This document shows, piece by piece, positions 50,701 to 64,000 of a stretch of 64,000 nucleotides of DNA (the first letter of the stretch is position 1; every line of letters begins with the position of its first letter). Origin of the DNA: Hydractinia symbiolongicarpus (lineage: Eukaryota > Cnidaria > Hydrozoa > Anthoathecata > Hydractiniidae); contig NC_079884.1 of NCBI RefSeq assembly GCF_029227915.1, forward strand, positions 2,420,001-2,484,000, given 5' to 3'. A model generated the notes under the pieces. It searched no databases and was not told the origin of the DNA. It saw only the letters and a program-made list of their open reading frames with translations. The position numbers and the translations under genes were made by a program.

Positions 50701-53311
50701 TTACTAAGTTGTATTGCTTTTAACAGTGAAACGATTGACTATGGGAATTAATTGAACTGATTTTGGACTTTGACCTTATAAATGTGATAAGTGAGCCAGT
50801 TTGACTACAAGAAATAACATTCTTCTTAATTTGACATGATTGCTGGAACTCAGCGATTACACTGGGCGCTATGGTAGCGCTTTATTAAAAAATTCAGATA
50901 AATAAGTCATTTTTTACTGTGCGACCAATCCTAGCCGTTATCGCGCATTGAAGAATTAGAGACTGTTTCAAAAACTACATTTCATTGACTTTCTAGCGGC
51001 ATAAATCCGTTTGAGTTTCAACGGTTGCCTCACATGTTCGTTCCAACATGTATTTAGTGATTTTCTTCCAATATTACTAAGTTGTATTGCTTTTAACAGT
51101 GAAACGATTGACTGTGGGAATTAATTGAACTGATTCTGGACTGTGACCTCATAAATGTGATAAATGAGCCAATTGGTTTCCAAGGAATAACTTTCTTCTT
51201 AATTTGACGTGAGTGCTGGAATTCAGCGATTACATTAGGCTCTGTGGTAGCGCTTTATTAAAAAATTTAGATAAATAAGTCTTTTCTTACTGTGGGACCA
51301 ATCCTGGCCGTTAGCACGCGCTGAATAAAGAGGAACAGTTTCAAAGACTACATTTCATTGACTTTCTAGCGGTATAAATCCGTTTGAGTTACAACGGTTG
51401 CGTCACATATTCATACCAACATGTATTTAGCGATAGTATTCGGATAACACTAGTTTGCATCGATTTTAACAGTGAAACGTTTGACTGTGGGACATAATTG
51501 AACTGATTTTAGACTTTGACGTTATAAATGTGATAAATGAGCCAATTTTTATCGAAGGAATAACATTCTTCTTAATTTGACATGATTGCTGGAACTCAGC
51601 GATTACACTGGGCGCTATGGTGGCGCTTTATTAAAAAATTCAGATAAATAAGTCATTTTTTACTGTGGGACCAATCCTAGCCGTTATTGCGCATTGAAAA
51701 AATAGAGACTGTATCAAAAACTACATTTCATTGACTTTCTAGCGGTATAAATCCGTTTCAGTTACAACGGTTGCGTCACATATTCGTACCAACATGTATT
51801 TAGTAATTTTCTTCCAATATTACTAAGTTATATTGCCTTTAACAGTAAAACGATTGACTGTGGGAATTAATTGAACTGATTCTGGACTGTGATCTCATAA
51901 ATGTGATAAATGAGCCAATTGGTCTCAAAGCAATAACATTCTTCTTAATTTGACATGATTGCTGGAATTCAGCGATTTCGTTGGGCTCTGTTGTAGTGCT
52001 TTATTAAAAATTTTTAGATAAATAAGACTTTTCTTACTGTGGGACCAATCCTAGCCGTTAGCACGCGCTGAATGAATAGGATCTGTTTCAAAGACTGCAT
52101 TTCATTGACTTTCTAGCGGCATAATATGTTTGAGTTACAACGGTTGCGTCACATATTCGTACCAACATGTATTTAGCGATAGTATCCGGATATTACTATG
52201 TTTCGTCGCTTTTAACAGTGAAACGTTTGACTGTGGGACTTAATTGAACTGATTTTGGACTTTGACATTATAAATGTGATAAATGAGCCCATTTGACTTC
52301 AAGAAATAACAATCTTCTTAGTTTGACATGATTGCTGGAACTTAGCGATTACACTGGGCGCTGTGGTAGCGCTTTGTTAACAAAATTAAGATAAATAAGT
52401 CATTCTTTACTGTGGGACCAATCCTAGCCGTTAGTTCGCGATGAAAAAATGGAGACAGTTGCAAAAACTGCATTTCATTGACTTTCTAACGGTGTCAATC
52501 CGTTTGAGTTACAACGGTTGCGTCACATATTCGTACCAACATGTATTTAGTGATTTTCTTCCAATATTACTAAGTTGTATTGCTTTTAACACTGAAACGA
52601 TTGACTGTGGGAATTAATTGAACTGATTCTGGACTGTGACCTCATAAATGTGATAAATGAGCCAATTGGTCTCCAAGCAATAACATTCTTCTTAATTTGA
52701 CATGATTGCTGGAATTCAGCGATTACATTAGGCTCTGTTGTAGCGCTTTATTTAAAATTTTAGATAAATAAGACATTTCTTACTGTGGGACCAATCCTGG
52801 CCGTTAGTTCCCGTTGAAACAATAGATACAGTTGCAAAAACTGCATTTCATTGACTTTCTAACGGTGTCAATCCGTTTGAGTTACAACGGTTGCGTCACA
52901 TATTCGTACCAACATGTATTTAGTGATTTTTTCCAATATTACTAAGTTGTATTGCTTTTAACAGTGCAACGATTGACTGTGGGAATTAATTGAACTGATT
53001 CTGGACTGTGACTTTATAAATGTGATAAATGAGCCAATTGGTCTCAAAGGAATAACTTTCTTCTTAATTTGATGTGAGTGCTGGAATTCAGCGATTACAT
53101 TAGGCTCTGTGGTAGCGCTTTATTAAAAAATTTAGATAAATAAGTCTTTTCTTACTGTGGGACAAATCCTGGCCGTTAGCACTCGCTGAATAAATAAGAA
53201 CAGTTTCAAAGACTACATTTCATTGACTTTTTAGCGTTATAAATCCGTTTGAGTTACAACGGTTGCGTCACATATTCGTACCAACATGTATTTAGCGATA
53301 GTATTCGGATA
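47721..53311. repeat. Mixed block with a 2,235-bp-offset duplication
   Basis: Monomers start at 47721, 48093, 48466, 48839, 49211, 49583, 49956, 50328, 50701, 51074, 51447, 51820, 52193, 52567 and 52939. About 47721-48949 is repeated at 49956-51184 with private variants CCAGTTTGGCTACAAG, TACTGTTTGACC, AATTTTACTAAG and CACATGTTCGTTCC. A further relation of offset 1,864 links about 49510-49730 to 51374-51594, which share CGGATAACACTAG and TTTTTATCGAAGG. No full HOR periodicity is visible. Confidence 0.83.
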
Positions 53312-55545
53312 TTACTAGGTTGCATAGCTTTTAACAGTGAAACGTTTGACTGTGGGACTTAATTGAACTGATTTTGGACTTTGACATTATAAATGTGATA
53401 AATAAGCCAATTTGACTACAAGAAATAACAGTCTTCTTAATTTGACATCATTGCTGGAACTCAGCGATTACACTGGGCGCTGAGGTAGCGCTTTGTTAAA
53501 AAAATTAAGATAAATAAGTCATTCTTTACTGTGAGACCAATTCTAGCCGTTAGTTCGCGCTGAAGAAATAGAGACAGTTGCAAAAAATGCATTTCATTGA
53601 CTTTCTAACGGTGTCAATCCGTTTGAGTTACAACGGTTGCGTCACATATTCGTACCAACATGTATTTAGTGATTTTTTCCAATATTACTAAGTTGTATTG
53701 CTTTTAACAGTGAAACGATTGACTGTGGGAAATAATTGAACTGATACTGGACTGTGACTTTATAAATGTGATAAATGAGCCAATTGGTGTCCAAGGAATA
53801 ACTTTCTTCTTAATTTGACGTGAGTGCTGGAATTCAGCGATTACATTAGGCTCTGTGGTAGCGCTTTATTAAAAAATTTAGATAAATAAGTCTTTTCTTA
53901 CTGTGGGACCAATCCTGGCCGTTAGCACGCGCTGAATAAAGAGGAACAGTTTCAAAGACTACATTTCATTGACTTTCTAGCGGTATAAATCCGTTTGAGT
54001 TACAACGGTTGCGTCACATATTCATACCAACATGTATTTAGCGATAGTATTCGGGTATTACTAGTTTGCATCGATTTTAACAGTGAAACGTTTGACTGTG
54101 GGACATAATTGAACTGATTTTGGACTTTGACCTTATAAATGTGATAAATGAGCCAGTTTGACTACAAGAAATAACATTCTTCTTAATTTGACATGATTGC
54201 TGGAACTCAGCGATTACACTGGGCGCTATGGTAGCGCTTTATTTAAAATTTTAGATAAATAAGACTTTTCTTACTGTGGGACCAATCCTGGCCGTTAGCA
54301 CGCGCTGAATAAATAGGATCTGTTTCAAAGACTACATCCCATTGCCTTTCTAGCGGCATAATGCGTTTGAGTTACAACGGTTGCGTCACATATTCGTACC
54401 GACATGTATTTAGTGATTTTTTCTAATATTACTAAGTTGTATTGCTTTTAACAGTGAAACGATTGACTGTGGGAATTAATTGAACTGATTCTGGACTGTG
54501 ACTTTATAAATGTGATAAATGAGCCAATTGGTCTCCAAGGAATAACTTTCTTCTTAATTTGACGTGAGTGCTTGAATTCAGCGATTACATTAGGCTCTGT
54601 GGTAGACCTTTATTAAAAAAATTAGATAAATAAACTTTTCTTACTGTGGGACCAATCCTGGCCGTTAGCACGCGCTGAATAAATAGGAACAGTTTCAAAG
54701 ACTACATTTCATTGACTTTCTAGCGGTATAAATCCGTTTGAGTTACAACGGTTGCGTCACATATTCATGCCAACATGTATTTAGCGATAGTATTCGGATA
54801 ACACTAGTTTGCATCGATTTTAACAGTGAAACGTTTGACTGTGGGACATAATTGAACTGATTTTAGACTTTGACGTTATAAATGTGATAAATGAGCCAAT
54901 TTTTATCCAAGGAATAACATTCTTCTTAATTTGACATGATTGCTGGAACTCAGCGATTACACTGGGCGCTATGGTGGCGCTTTATTAAAAAATTCAGATA
55001 AATAATTCTTTTTTTACTGTGGGACCAATCCTAGCCGTTATTGCGCATTGAAAAAATAGAGACTGTATCAAAAACTACATTCCATTTACTTTCTAGCGGT
55101 ATAAATCCGTTTGAGTTACAACGGTTGCGTCACATATTCGTACCAACATGTATTTAGTGATTTTCTTCCAATATTACTAAGTTGTATTGCTTTTAACAGT
55201 GAAACGACTGACTGTGGGAATTAATTGAACTGATTCTGGACTGTGACTTTATAAATGTGATAAATGAGCCAATTGGTCTCCAAGGAATAACTTTCTTCTT
55301 AATTTGACGTGAGTGCTTGAATTCAGCGATTACATTAGGCTCTGTGGTAGACCTTTATTAAAAAAATTAGATAAATAAACTTTTCTTACTGTGGGACCAA
55401 TCCTGGCCGTTAGCACGCGCTGAATAAATAGGAACAGTTTCAAAGACTACATTTCATTGACTTTCTAGCGGTATAAATCCGTTTGAGTTACAACGGTTGC
55501 GTCACATATTCGTACCAACATGTATTTAGCGATAGTATTCGGATA
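53312..55545. repeat. HOR-E six-monomer subunit (2,234 bp)
   Basis: This subunit is followed at 55546 by a related sequence at constant offset 2,234 over most of its length. Shared private variants include GGGAAATAATTGAACTGATA, CGGGTATTACTAG and TTTTTATCCAAGG. The equivalent in copy 2 is 58523-60756. Confidence 0.9.
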
Positions 55546-58522
55546 TTACTAGGTTGCATCGCTTTTAACAGTGAAACGTTTGACTGTGGGACTTAATTGA
55601 ACTGATTTTGGACTTTGACATTATAAATGTGATAAATAAGCCAATTTGACTACAAGAAATAACAGTCTTCTTAATTTGACATCATTGCTGGAACTCAGCG
55701 ATTACACTGGGCGCTGAGGTAGCGCTTTGTTAAAAAAATTAAGATAAATAAGTCATTCTTTACTGTGAGACCAATTCTAGCCGTTAGTTCGCGCTGAAGA
55801 AATAGAGACAGTTGCAAAAAATGCATTTCATTGACTTTCTAACGGTGTCAATCCGTTTGAGTTACAACGGTTGCGTCACATATTCGTACCAACATGTATT
55901 TAGTGATTTTTTCCAATATTACTAAGTTGTATTGCTTTTAACAGTGAAACGATTGACTGTGGGAAATAATTGAACTGATACTGGACTGTGACTTTATAAA
56001 TGTGATAAATGAGCCAATTGGTGTCCAAGGAATAACTTTCTTCTTAATTTGACGTGAGTGCTGGAATTCAGCGATTACATTAGGCTCTGTGGTAGCGCTT
56101 TATTAAAAAATTTAGATAAATAAGTCTTTTCTTACTGTGGGACCAATCCTGGCCGTTAGCACGCGCTGAATAAAGAGGAACAGTTTCAAAGACTACATTT
56201 CATTGACTTTCTAGCGGTATAAATCCGTTTGAGTTACAACGGTTGCGTCACATATTCATACCAACATGTATTTAGCGATAGTATTCGGGTATTACTAGTT
56301 TGCATCGATTTTAACAGTGAAACGTTTGACTGTGGGACATAATTGAACTGATTTTGGACTTTGACCTTATAAATGTGATAAATGAGCCAGTTTGACTACA
56401 AGAAATAACATTCTTCTTAATTTGACATGATTGCTGGAACTCAGCGATTACACTGGGCGCTATGGTAGCGCTTTATTTAAAATTTTAGATAAATAAGACT
56501 TTTCTTACTGTTGGACCAATCCTGGCCGTTAGCACGCGCTGAATAAATAGGATCTGTTTCAAAGACTACATTCCATTGCCTTTCTAGCGGCATAATGCGT
56601 TTGAGTTACAACGGTTGCGTCACATATTCGTACCGACATGTATTTAGTGATTTTTTCTAATATTACTAAGTTGTATTGATTTTAACAGTGAAACGATTGA
56701 CTGTGGGAATTAATTGAACTGATTCTGGACTGTGACTTTATAAATGTGATAAATGAGCCAATTGGTCTCCAAGGAATAACTTTCTTCTTAATTTGACGTG
56801 AGTGCTTGAATTCAGCGATTACATTAGGCTCTGTGGTAGACCTTTATTAAAAAAATTAGATAAATAAACTTTTCTTACTGTGGGACCAATCCTGGCCGTT
56901 AGCACGCGCTGAATAAATAGGAACAGTTTCAAAGACTACATTTCATTGACTTTCTAGCGGTATAAATCCGTTTGAGTTACAACGGTTGCGTCACATATTC
57001 ATGCCAACATGTATTTAGCGATAGTATTCGGATAACACTAGTTTGCATCGATTTTAACAGTGAAACGTTTGACTGTGGGACATAATTGAACTGATTTTAG
57101 ACTTTGACGTTATAAATGTGATAAATGAGCCAATTTTTATCCAAGGAATAACATTCTTCTTAATTTGACATGATTGCTGGAACTCAGCGATTACACTGGG
57201 CGCTATGGTGGCGCTTTATTAAAAAATTCAGATAAATAATTCTTTTTTTACTGTGGGACCAATCCTAGCCGTTATTGCGCATTGAAAAAATAGAGACTGT
57301 ATCAAAAACTACATTCCATTGACTTTCTAGCGGTATAAATCCGTTTGAGTTACAACGGTTGCGTCACATATTCGTACCAACATGTATTTAGTGATTTTCT
57401 TCCAATATTACTAAGTTGTTTTGCTTTTAACAGTGAAACGACTGACTGTGGGAATTAATTGAACTGATTCTGGACTGTGACTTTATAAATGTGATAAATG
57501 AGCCAATTGGTCTCCAAGGAATAACTTTCTTCTTAATTTGACGTGAGTGCTTGAATTCAGCGATTACATTAGGCTCTGTGGTAGACCTTTATTAAAAAAA
57601 TTAGATAAATAAACTTTTCTTACTGTGGGACCAATCCTGGCCGTTAGCACGCGCTGAATAAATAGGAACAGTTTCAAAGACTACATTTCATTGACTTTCT
57701 AGCGGTATAAATCCGTTTGAGTTACAACGGTTGCGTCACATATTCATACCAACATGTATTTAGCGATAGTATTCGGATAACACTAGTTTGCATCGATTTT
57801 AACAGTGAAACGTTTGACTGTGGGACATAATTGAACTGATTTTAGACTTTGACGTTATAAATGTGATAACTGAGCCAATTTTTATCCAAGGAATAACATT
57901 CTTCTTAATTTGACATGATTGCTGGAACTCAGCGATTACACTGGGCGCTATGGTGGCGCTTTATTAAAAAATTCAGATAAATAATTCTTTTTTACTGTGG
58001 GACCAATCCTAGCCGTTATTGCGCATTGAAAAAATAGAGACTGTATCAAAAACTACCTTCCATTGACTTTCTAGCGGTATAAATCCGTTTGAGTTACAAC
58101 GGTTGCGTCACATATTCGTACCAACATGTATTTAGTGATTTTCTTCCAATATTACTAAGTTATATTGCTTTTAACAGTAAAACGATTGACTGTGGGAATT
58201 ATTTGAACTGATTCTGGACTGTGATCTCATAAATGTGATAAATGAGCCAATTGGTCTCAAAGCAATAACATTCTTCTTAACTTGACATGATTACTGGAAT
58301 TCAGCGATTACGTTAGGCTCTGTTGTAGTGCTTTATTTAAAATTTTAGATAAATAAGACTTTTCTTACTGTGGGACCAATCCTGGCCGTTAGCACGCGCT
58401 GAATGAATAGGATCTGTTTCAAAGACTGCATTTCATTGACTTTCTAGCGGCATAATACGTTTGAGTTACAACGGTTGCGTCACATATTCGTACCAACATG
58501 TATTTAGTGATTTTTTCCAATA
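55546..58522. repeat. HOR-E eight-monomer subunit (2,977 bp)
   Basis: The first six monomers match 53312-55545, and two further monomers (57780 and 58152) are added before the next unit. The nesting 6+8=14 shows that a six- or eight-monomer unit duplicated unequally before the whole 5,211-bp unit was amplified. The equivalent in copy 2 is 60757-63733. Confidence 0.9.
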
Positions 58523-61500
58523 TTACTAAGTTGTATTGCTTTTAACAGTGAAACGATTGACTGTGGGACTTAATTGAACTGATTTTGGACTTTGACATTA
58601 TAAATGTGATAAATAAGCCAATTTGACTACAAGAAATAACAGTCTTCTTAATTTGACATCATTGCTGGAACTCAGCGATTACACTGGGCGCTGAGGTAGC
58701 GCTTTGTTAAAAAAATTAAGATAAATAAGTCATTCTTTACTGTGAGACCAATTCTAGCCGTTAGTTCGCGCTGAAGAAACAGAGACAGTTGCAAAAAATG
58801 CATTTCATTGACTTTCTAACGGTGTCAATCCGTTTGAGTTACAACGGTTGCGTCACATATTCGTACCAACATGTATTTAGTGATTTTTTCCAATATTACT
58901 AAGTTGTATTGCTTTTAACAGTGAAACGATTGACTGTGGGAAATAATTGAACTGATACTGGACTGTGACTTTATAAATGTGATAAATGAGCCAATTGGTG
59001 TCCAAGGAATAACTTTCTTCTTAATTTGACGTGAGTGCTGGAATTCAGCGATTACATTAGGCTCTGTGGTAGCGCTTTATTAAAAAATTTAGATAAATAA
59101 GTCTTTTCTTACTGTGGGACCAATCCTGGCCGTTAGCACGCGCTGAATAAAGAGGAACAGTTTCAAAGACTACATTTCATTGACTTTCTAGCGGTATAAA
59201 TCCGTTTGAGTTACAACGGTTGCGTCACATATTCATACCAACATGTATTTAGCGATAGTATTCGGGTATTACTAGTTTGCATCGATTTTAACAGTGAAAC
59301 GTTTGACTGTGGGACATAATTGAACTGATTTTGGACTTTGACCTTATAAATGTGATAAATGAGCCAGTTTGACTACAAGAAATAACATTCTTCTTAATTT
59401 GACATGATTGCTGGAACTCAGCGATTACACTGGGCGCTATGGTAGCGCTTTATTTAAAATTTTAGATAAATAAGACTTTTCTTACTGTGGGACCAATCCT
59501 GGCCGTTAGCACGCGCTGAATAAATAGGATCTGTTTCAAAGACTACATCCCATTGCCTTTCTAGCGGCATAATGCGTTTGAGTTACAACGGTTGCGTCAC
59601 ATATTCGTACCGACATGTATTTAGTGATTTTTTCTAATATTACTAAGTTGTATTGCTTTTAACAGTGAAACGATTGACTGTGGGAATTAATTGAACTGAT
59701 TCTGGACTGTGACTTTATAAATGTGATAAATGAGCCAATTGGTCTCCAAGGAATAACTTTCTTCTTAATTTGACGTGAGTGCTTGAATTCAGCGATTACA
59801 TTAGGCTCTGTGGTAGACCTTTATTAAAAAAATTAGATAAATAAACTTTTCTTACTGTGGGACCAATCCTGGCCGTTAGCACGCGCTGAATAAATAGGAA
59901 CAGTTTCAAAGACTACATTTCATTGACTTTCTAGCGGTATAAATCCGTTTGAGTTACAACGGTTGCGTCACATATTCATGCCAACATGTATTTAGCGATA
60001 GTATTCGGATAACACTAGTTTGCATCGATTTTAACAGTGAAACGTTTGACTGTGGGACATAATTGAACTGATTTTAGACTTTGACGTTATAAATGTGATA
60101 AATGAGCCAATTTTTATCCAAGGAATAACATTCTTCTTAATTTGACATGATTGCTGGAACTCAGCGATTACACTGGGCGCTATGGTGGCGCTTTATTAAA
60201 AAATTCAGATAAATAATTCTTTTTTTACTGTGGGACCAATCCTAGCCGTTATTGCGCATTGAAAAAATAGAGACTGTATCAAAAACTACATTCCATTTAC
60301 TTTCTAGCGGTATAAATCCGTTTGAGTTACAACGGTTGCGTCACATATTCGTACCAACATGTATTTAGTGATTTTCTTCCAATATTACTAAGTTGTATTG
60401 CTTTTAACAGTGAAACGACTGACTGTGGGAATTAATTGAACTGATTCTGGACTGTGACTTTATAAATGTGATAAATGAGCCAATTGGTCTCCAAGGAATA
60501 ACTTTCTTCTTAATTTGACGTGAGTGCTTGAATTCAGCGATTACATTAGGCTCTGTGGTAGACCTTTATTAAAAAAATTAGATAAATAAACTTTTCTTAC
60601 TGTGGGACCAATCCTGGCCGTTAGCACGCGCTGAATAAATAGGAACAGTTTCAAAGACTACATTTCATTGACTTTCTAGCGGTATAAATCCGTTTGAGTT
60701 ACAACGGTTGCGTCACATATTCGTACCAACATGTATTTAGCGATAGTATTCGGATATTACTAGGTTGCATCGCTTTTAACAGTGAAACGTTTGACTGTGG
60801 GACTTAATTGAACTGATTTTGGACTTTGACATTATAAATGTGATAAATAAGCCAATTTGACTACAAGAAATAACAGTCTTCTTAATTTGACATCATTGCT
60901 GGAACTCAGCGATTACACTGGGCGCTGAGGTAGCGCTTTGTTAAAAAAATTAAGATAAATAAGTCATTCTTTACTGTGAGACCAATTCTAGCCGTTAGTT
61001 CGCGCTGAAGAAATAGAGACAGTTGCAAAAAATGCATTTCATTGACTTTCTAACGGTGTCAATCCGTTTGAGTTACAACGGTTGCGTCACATATTCGTAC
61101 CAACATGTATTTAGTGATTTTTTCCAATATTACTAAGTTGTATTGCTTTTAACAGTGAAACGATTGACTGTGGGAAATAATTGAACTGATACTGGACTGT
61201 GACTTTATAAATGTGATAAATGAGCCAATTGGTGTCCAAGGAATAACTTTCTTCTTAATTTGACGTGAGTGCTGGAATTCAGCGATTACATTAGGCTCTG
61301 TGGTAGCGCTTTATTAAAAAATTTAGATAAATAAGTCTTTTCTTACTGTGGGACCAATCCTGGCCGTTAGCACGCGCTGAATAAAGAGGAACAGTTTCAA
61401 AGACTACATTTCATTGACTTTCTAGCGGTATAAATCCGTTTGAGTTACAACGGTTGCGTCACATATTCATACCAACATGTATTTAGCGATAGTATTCGGG

Positions 61501-63733
61501 TATTACTAGTTTGCATCGATTTTAACAGTGAAACGTTTGACTGTGGGACATAATTGAACTGATTTTGGACTTTGACCTTATAAATGTGATAAATGAGCCA
61601 GTTTGACTACAAGAAATAACATTCTTCTTAATTTGACATGATTGCTGGAACTCAGCGATTACACTGGGCGCTATGGTAGCGCTTTATTTAAAATTTTAGA
61701 TAAATAAGACTTTTCTTACTGTTGGACCAATCCTGGCCGTTAGCACGCGCTGAATAAATAGGATCTGTTTCAAAGACTACATTCCATTGCCTTTCTAGCG
61801 GCATAATGCGTTTGAGTTACAACGGTTGCGTCACATATTCGTACCGACATGTATTTAGTGATTTTTTCTAATATTACTAAGTTGTATTGATTTTAACAGT
61901 GAAACGATTGACTGTGGGAATTAATTGAACTGATTCTGGACTGTGACTTTATAAATGTGATAAATGAGCCAATTGGTCTCCAAGGAATAACTTTCTTCTT
62001 AATTTGACGTGAGTGCTTGAATTCAGCGATTACATTAGGCTCTGTGGTAGACCTTTATTAAAAAAATTAGATAAATAAACTTTTCTTACTGTGGGACCAA
62101 TCCTGGCCGTTAGCACGCGCTGAATAAATAGGAACAGTTTCAAAGACTACATTTCATTGACTTTCTAGCGGTATAAATCCGTTTGAGTTACAACGGTTGC
62201 GTCACATATTCATGCCAACATGTATTTAGCGATAGTATTCGGATAACACTAGTTTGCATCGATTTTAACAGTGAAACGTTTGACTGTGGGACATAATTGA
62301 ACTGATTTTAGACTTTGACGTTATAAATGTGATAAATGAGCCAATTTTTATCCAAGGAATAACATTCTTCTTAATTTGACATGATTGCTGGAACTCAGCG
62401 ATTACACTGGGCGCTATGGTGGCGCTTTATTAAAAAATTCAGATAAATAATTCTTTTTTTACTGTGGGACCAATCCTAGCCGTTATTGCGCATTGAAAAA
62501 ATAGAGACTGTATCAAAAACTACATTCCATTGACTTTCTAGCGGTATAAATCCGTTTGAGTTACAACGGTTGCGTCACATATTCGTACCAACATGTATTT
62601 AGTGATTTTCTTCCAATATTACTAAGTTGTTTTGCTTTTAACAGTGAAACGACTGACTGTGGGAATTAATTGAACTGATTCTGGACTGTGACTTTATAAA
62701 TGTGATAAATGAGCCAATTGGTCTCCAAGGAATAACTTTCTTCTTAATTTGACGTGAGTGCTTGAATTCAGCGATTACATTAGGCTCTGTGGTAGACCTT
62801 TATTAAAAAAATTAGATAAATAAACTTTTCTTACTGTGGGACCAATCCTGGCCGTTAGCACGCGCTGAATAAATAGGAACAGTTTCAAAGACTACATTTC
62901 ATTGACTTTCTAGCGGTATAAATCCGTTTGAGTTACAACGGTTGCGTCACATATTCATACCAACATGTATTTAGCGATAGTATTCGGATAACACTAGTTT
63001 GCATCGATTTTAACAGTGAAACGTTTGACTGTGGGACATAATTGAACTGATTTTAGACTTTGACGTTATAAATGTGATAACTGAGCCAATTTTTATCCAA
63101 GGAATAACATTCTTCTTAATTTGACATGATTGCTGGAACTCAGCGATTACACTGGGCGCTATGGTGGCGCTTTATTAAAAAATTCAGATAAATAATTCTT
63201 TTTTACTGTGGGACCAATCCTAGCCGTTATTGCGCATTGAAAAAATAGAGACTGTATCAAAAACTACCTTCCATTGACTTTCTAGCGGTATAAATCCGTT
63301 TGAGTTACAACGGTTGCGTCACATATTCGTACCAACATGTATTTAGTGATTTTCTTCCAATATTACTAAGTTATATTGCTTTTAACAGTAAAACGATTGA
63401 CTGTGGGAATTATTTGAACTGATTCTGGACTGTGATCTCATAAATGTGATAAATGAGCCAATTGGTCTCAAAGCAATAACATTCTTCTTAACTTGACATG
63501 ATTACTGGAATTCAGCGATTACGTTAGGCTCTGTTGTAGTGCTTTATTTAAAATTTTAGATAAATAAGACTTTTCTTACTGTGGGACCAATCCTGGCCGT
63601 TAGCACGCGCTGAATGAATAGGATCTGTTTCAAAGACTGCATTTCATTGACTTTCTAGCGGCATAATACGTTTGAGTTACAACGGTTGCGTCACATATTC
63701 GTACCAACATGTATTTAGTGATTTTTTCCAATA
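58523..63733. repeat. HOR-E copy 2, 5,211 bp
   Basis: This is a tandem copy of 53312-58522 with no length change. Private variants recur at the expected places, for example GTATTGATTTTAACAG (56682 and 61893), ACGACTGACTGTGG, ACATCCCATTGCC and TTGTTTTGCTTTTAACAG. One difference I saw is GAAGAAACAGAG near 58773 against GAAGAAATAGAG. Amplification must be recent, or it is an assembly duplication. Confidence 0.93.
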
Positions 63734-64000
63734 TTACTAAGTTGTATTGCTTTTAACAGTGAAACGATTGACTGTGGGACTTAATTGAACTGATTTTGGA
63801 CTTTGACATTATAAATGTGATAAATGAGCCAATTTGACTTCAAGAAATAACAATCTTCTTAGTTTGACATGATTGCTGGAACTCAGCGATTACACTGGGC
63901 GCTGTGGTAGCGCTTTGTTAAAAAAATTAAGATAAATAAGTCATTCTTTACTGTGGGACCAATCCTAGCCGTTAGTTCGCGCTGAAGAAATGGAGACAGT
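63734..64000. repeat. Start of a further unit, resembling 52193-52460
   Basis: After the second HOR-E copy the sequence follows HOR-E for only about 100 bp. It then carries variants shared with 52193-52460 (CTTCAAGAAATAACAATC, TTCTTAGTTTGACATG, AAATGGAGACAGT) at offset 11,541. The next full HOR-E copy is therefore not present, and a larger period near 11.5 kb is possible. The window ends inside this monomer. Confidence 0.75.

Larger units (their letters stand above)
53312..58522. repeat. HOR-E copy 1, 5,211 bp, 14 monomers
   Basis: Monomers start at 53312, 53685, 54058, 54429, 54801, 55174, 55546, 55919, 56292, 56663, 57035, 57408, 57780 and 58152. The unit recurs at offset 5,211. In the first 40 bp the copies differ (class 1 start GGTTGCATAGC here, class 2 start in copy 2), so exact homology begins at GACTGTGGGACTTAATTG near 53349. 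Class 1 and class 2 alternate almost strictly, a dimeric base structure. Confidence 0.93.
32196..64000. repeat. Satellite array, right arm
   Basis: The same monomer family resumes directly after the non-satellite insertion, in the same orientation, and runs to the window edge. The main sequence variants differ from the left arm. Monomers here mostly end either TTTAGCGATAGTATTCGGAT or TTTAGTGATTTTTTCCAATA, while the left arm is rich in variants ending in CGATATTTTTCTGATA or TTTTTTTCCGATA. The array continues beyond position 64000. Confidence 0.97.

Noticed and set aside
1-64000. CRISPR array or bacterial repeat
   Set aside because: Units of about 372 bp without unique spacers and with nested HOR periods are eukaryotic satellite DNA. 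No cas genes or other prokaryotic genes are present.

Overview
This 64 kb window is, apart from one short interruption, a single tandem satellite-DNA array. I see no protein-coding gene, rRNA, tRNA, CRISPR array or bacterial regulatory signal. The unit is an AT-rich monomer of about 372 bp (usually 371-374 bp). I phased it on the recurring start TTACTAGGTTGCATCG (class 1) or TTACTAAGTTGTAT(C/T)G (class 2), all in the same orientation, and count about 173 monomer registers. The host must be a eukaryote and the array is probably centromeric or pericentromeric heterochromatin. One full monomer (372-744) keeps 13 CpG, so CpG is not visibly depleted; this fits an organism with little CpG methylation, such as many insects and other invertebrates. 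I cannot name the species.

Layout. (1) 1-20289: a 10,459-bp higher-order repeat (HOR-A, 28 registers) and a nearly identical second copy that breaks off at about 20289. HOR-A contains an older 2,911-bp eight-monomer unit and 745-bp dimers. (2) 20173-23381: block B, where ~336-bp deleted monomers are mixed with full-length ones. (3) 23382-31640: a third, rearranged HOR-A copy lacking monomers M1-M8 and carrying extra chimeric monomers. (4) 31750-32195: about 446 bp of non-satellite DNA with a T18 run and a (TAA)9 tail, probably a truncated non-LTR retroelement; a 26-bp satellite segment is duplicated just before it, and the paralogous site near 20251 is empty. (5) 32196-37863: block D, a copy of block B expanded by extra dimers. 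(6) 37864-43084: a 1,865-bp five-monomer HOR in three copies, the third missing one monomer. (7) 43085-47720: two interleaved duplications (offsets 1,946 and 2,691 bp) with two 119-bp remnant monomers. (8) 47721-53311: a 2,235-bp-offset duplication and mixed monomers. (9) 53312-63733: two near-identical copies of a 5,211-bp 14-monomer HOR, each made of a six-monomer (2,234 bp) and a related eight-monomer (2,977 bp) part. (10) 63734-64000: start of another unit resembling 52193-52460.

The array records repeated unequal exchange and amplification at nested scales (about 745 bp, 1.9-2.9 kb, 5.2 kb, 10 kb). Several homology breaks fall beside the same conserved GACTGTGG block. The most conserved part of the monomer is a cluster of CCGTT/AACGG motifs that could bind a Myb-like protein, but this is only a hypothesis. 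The short open frames in the window are by-products of the repeat. I find no new gene system; the notable content is the repeat architecture and the single insertion.
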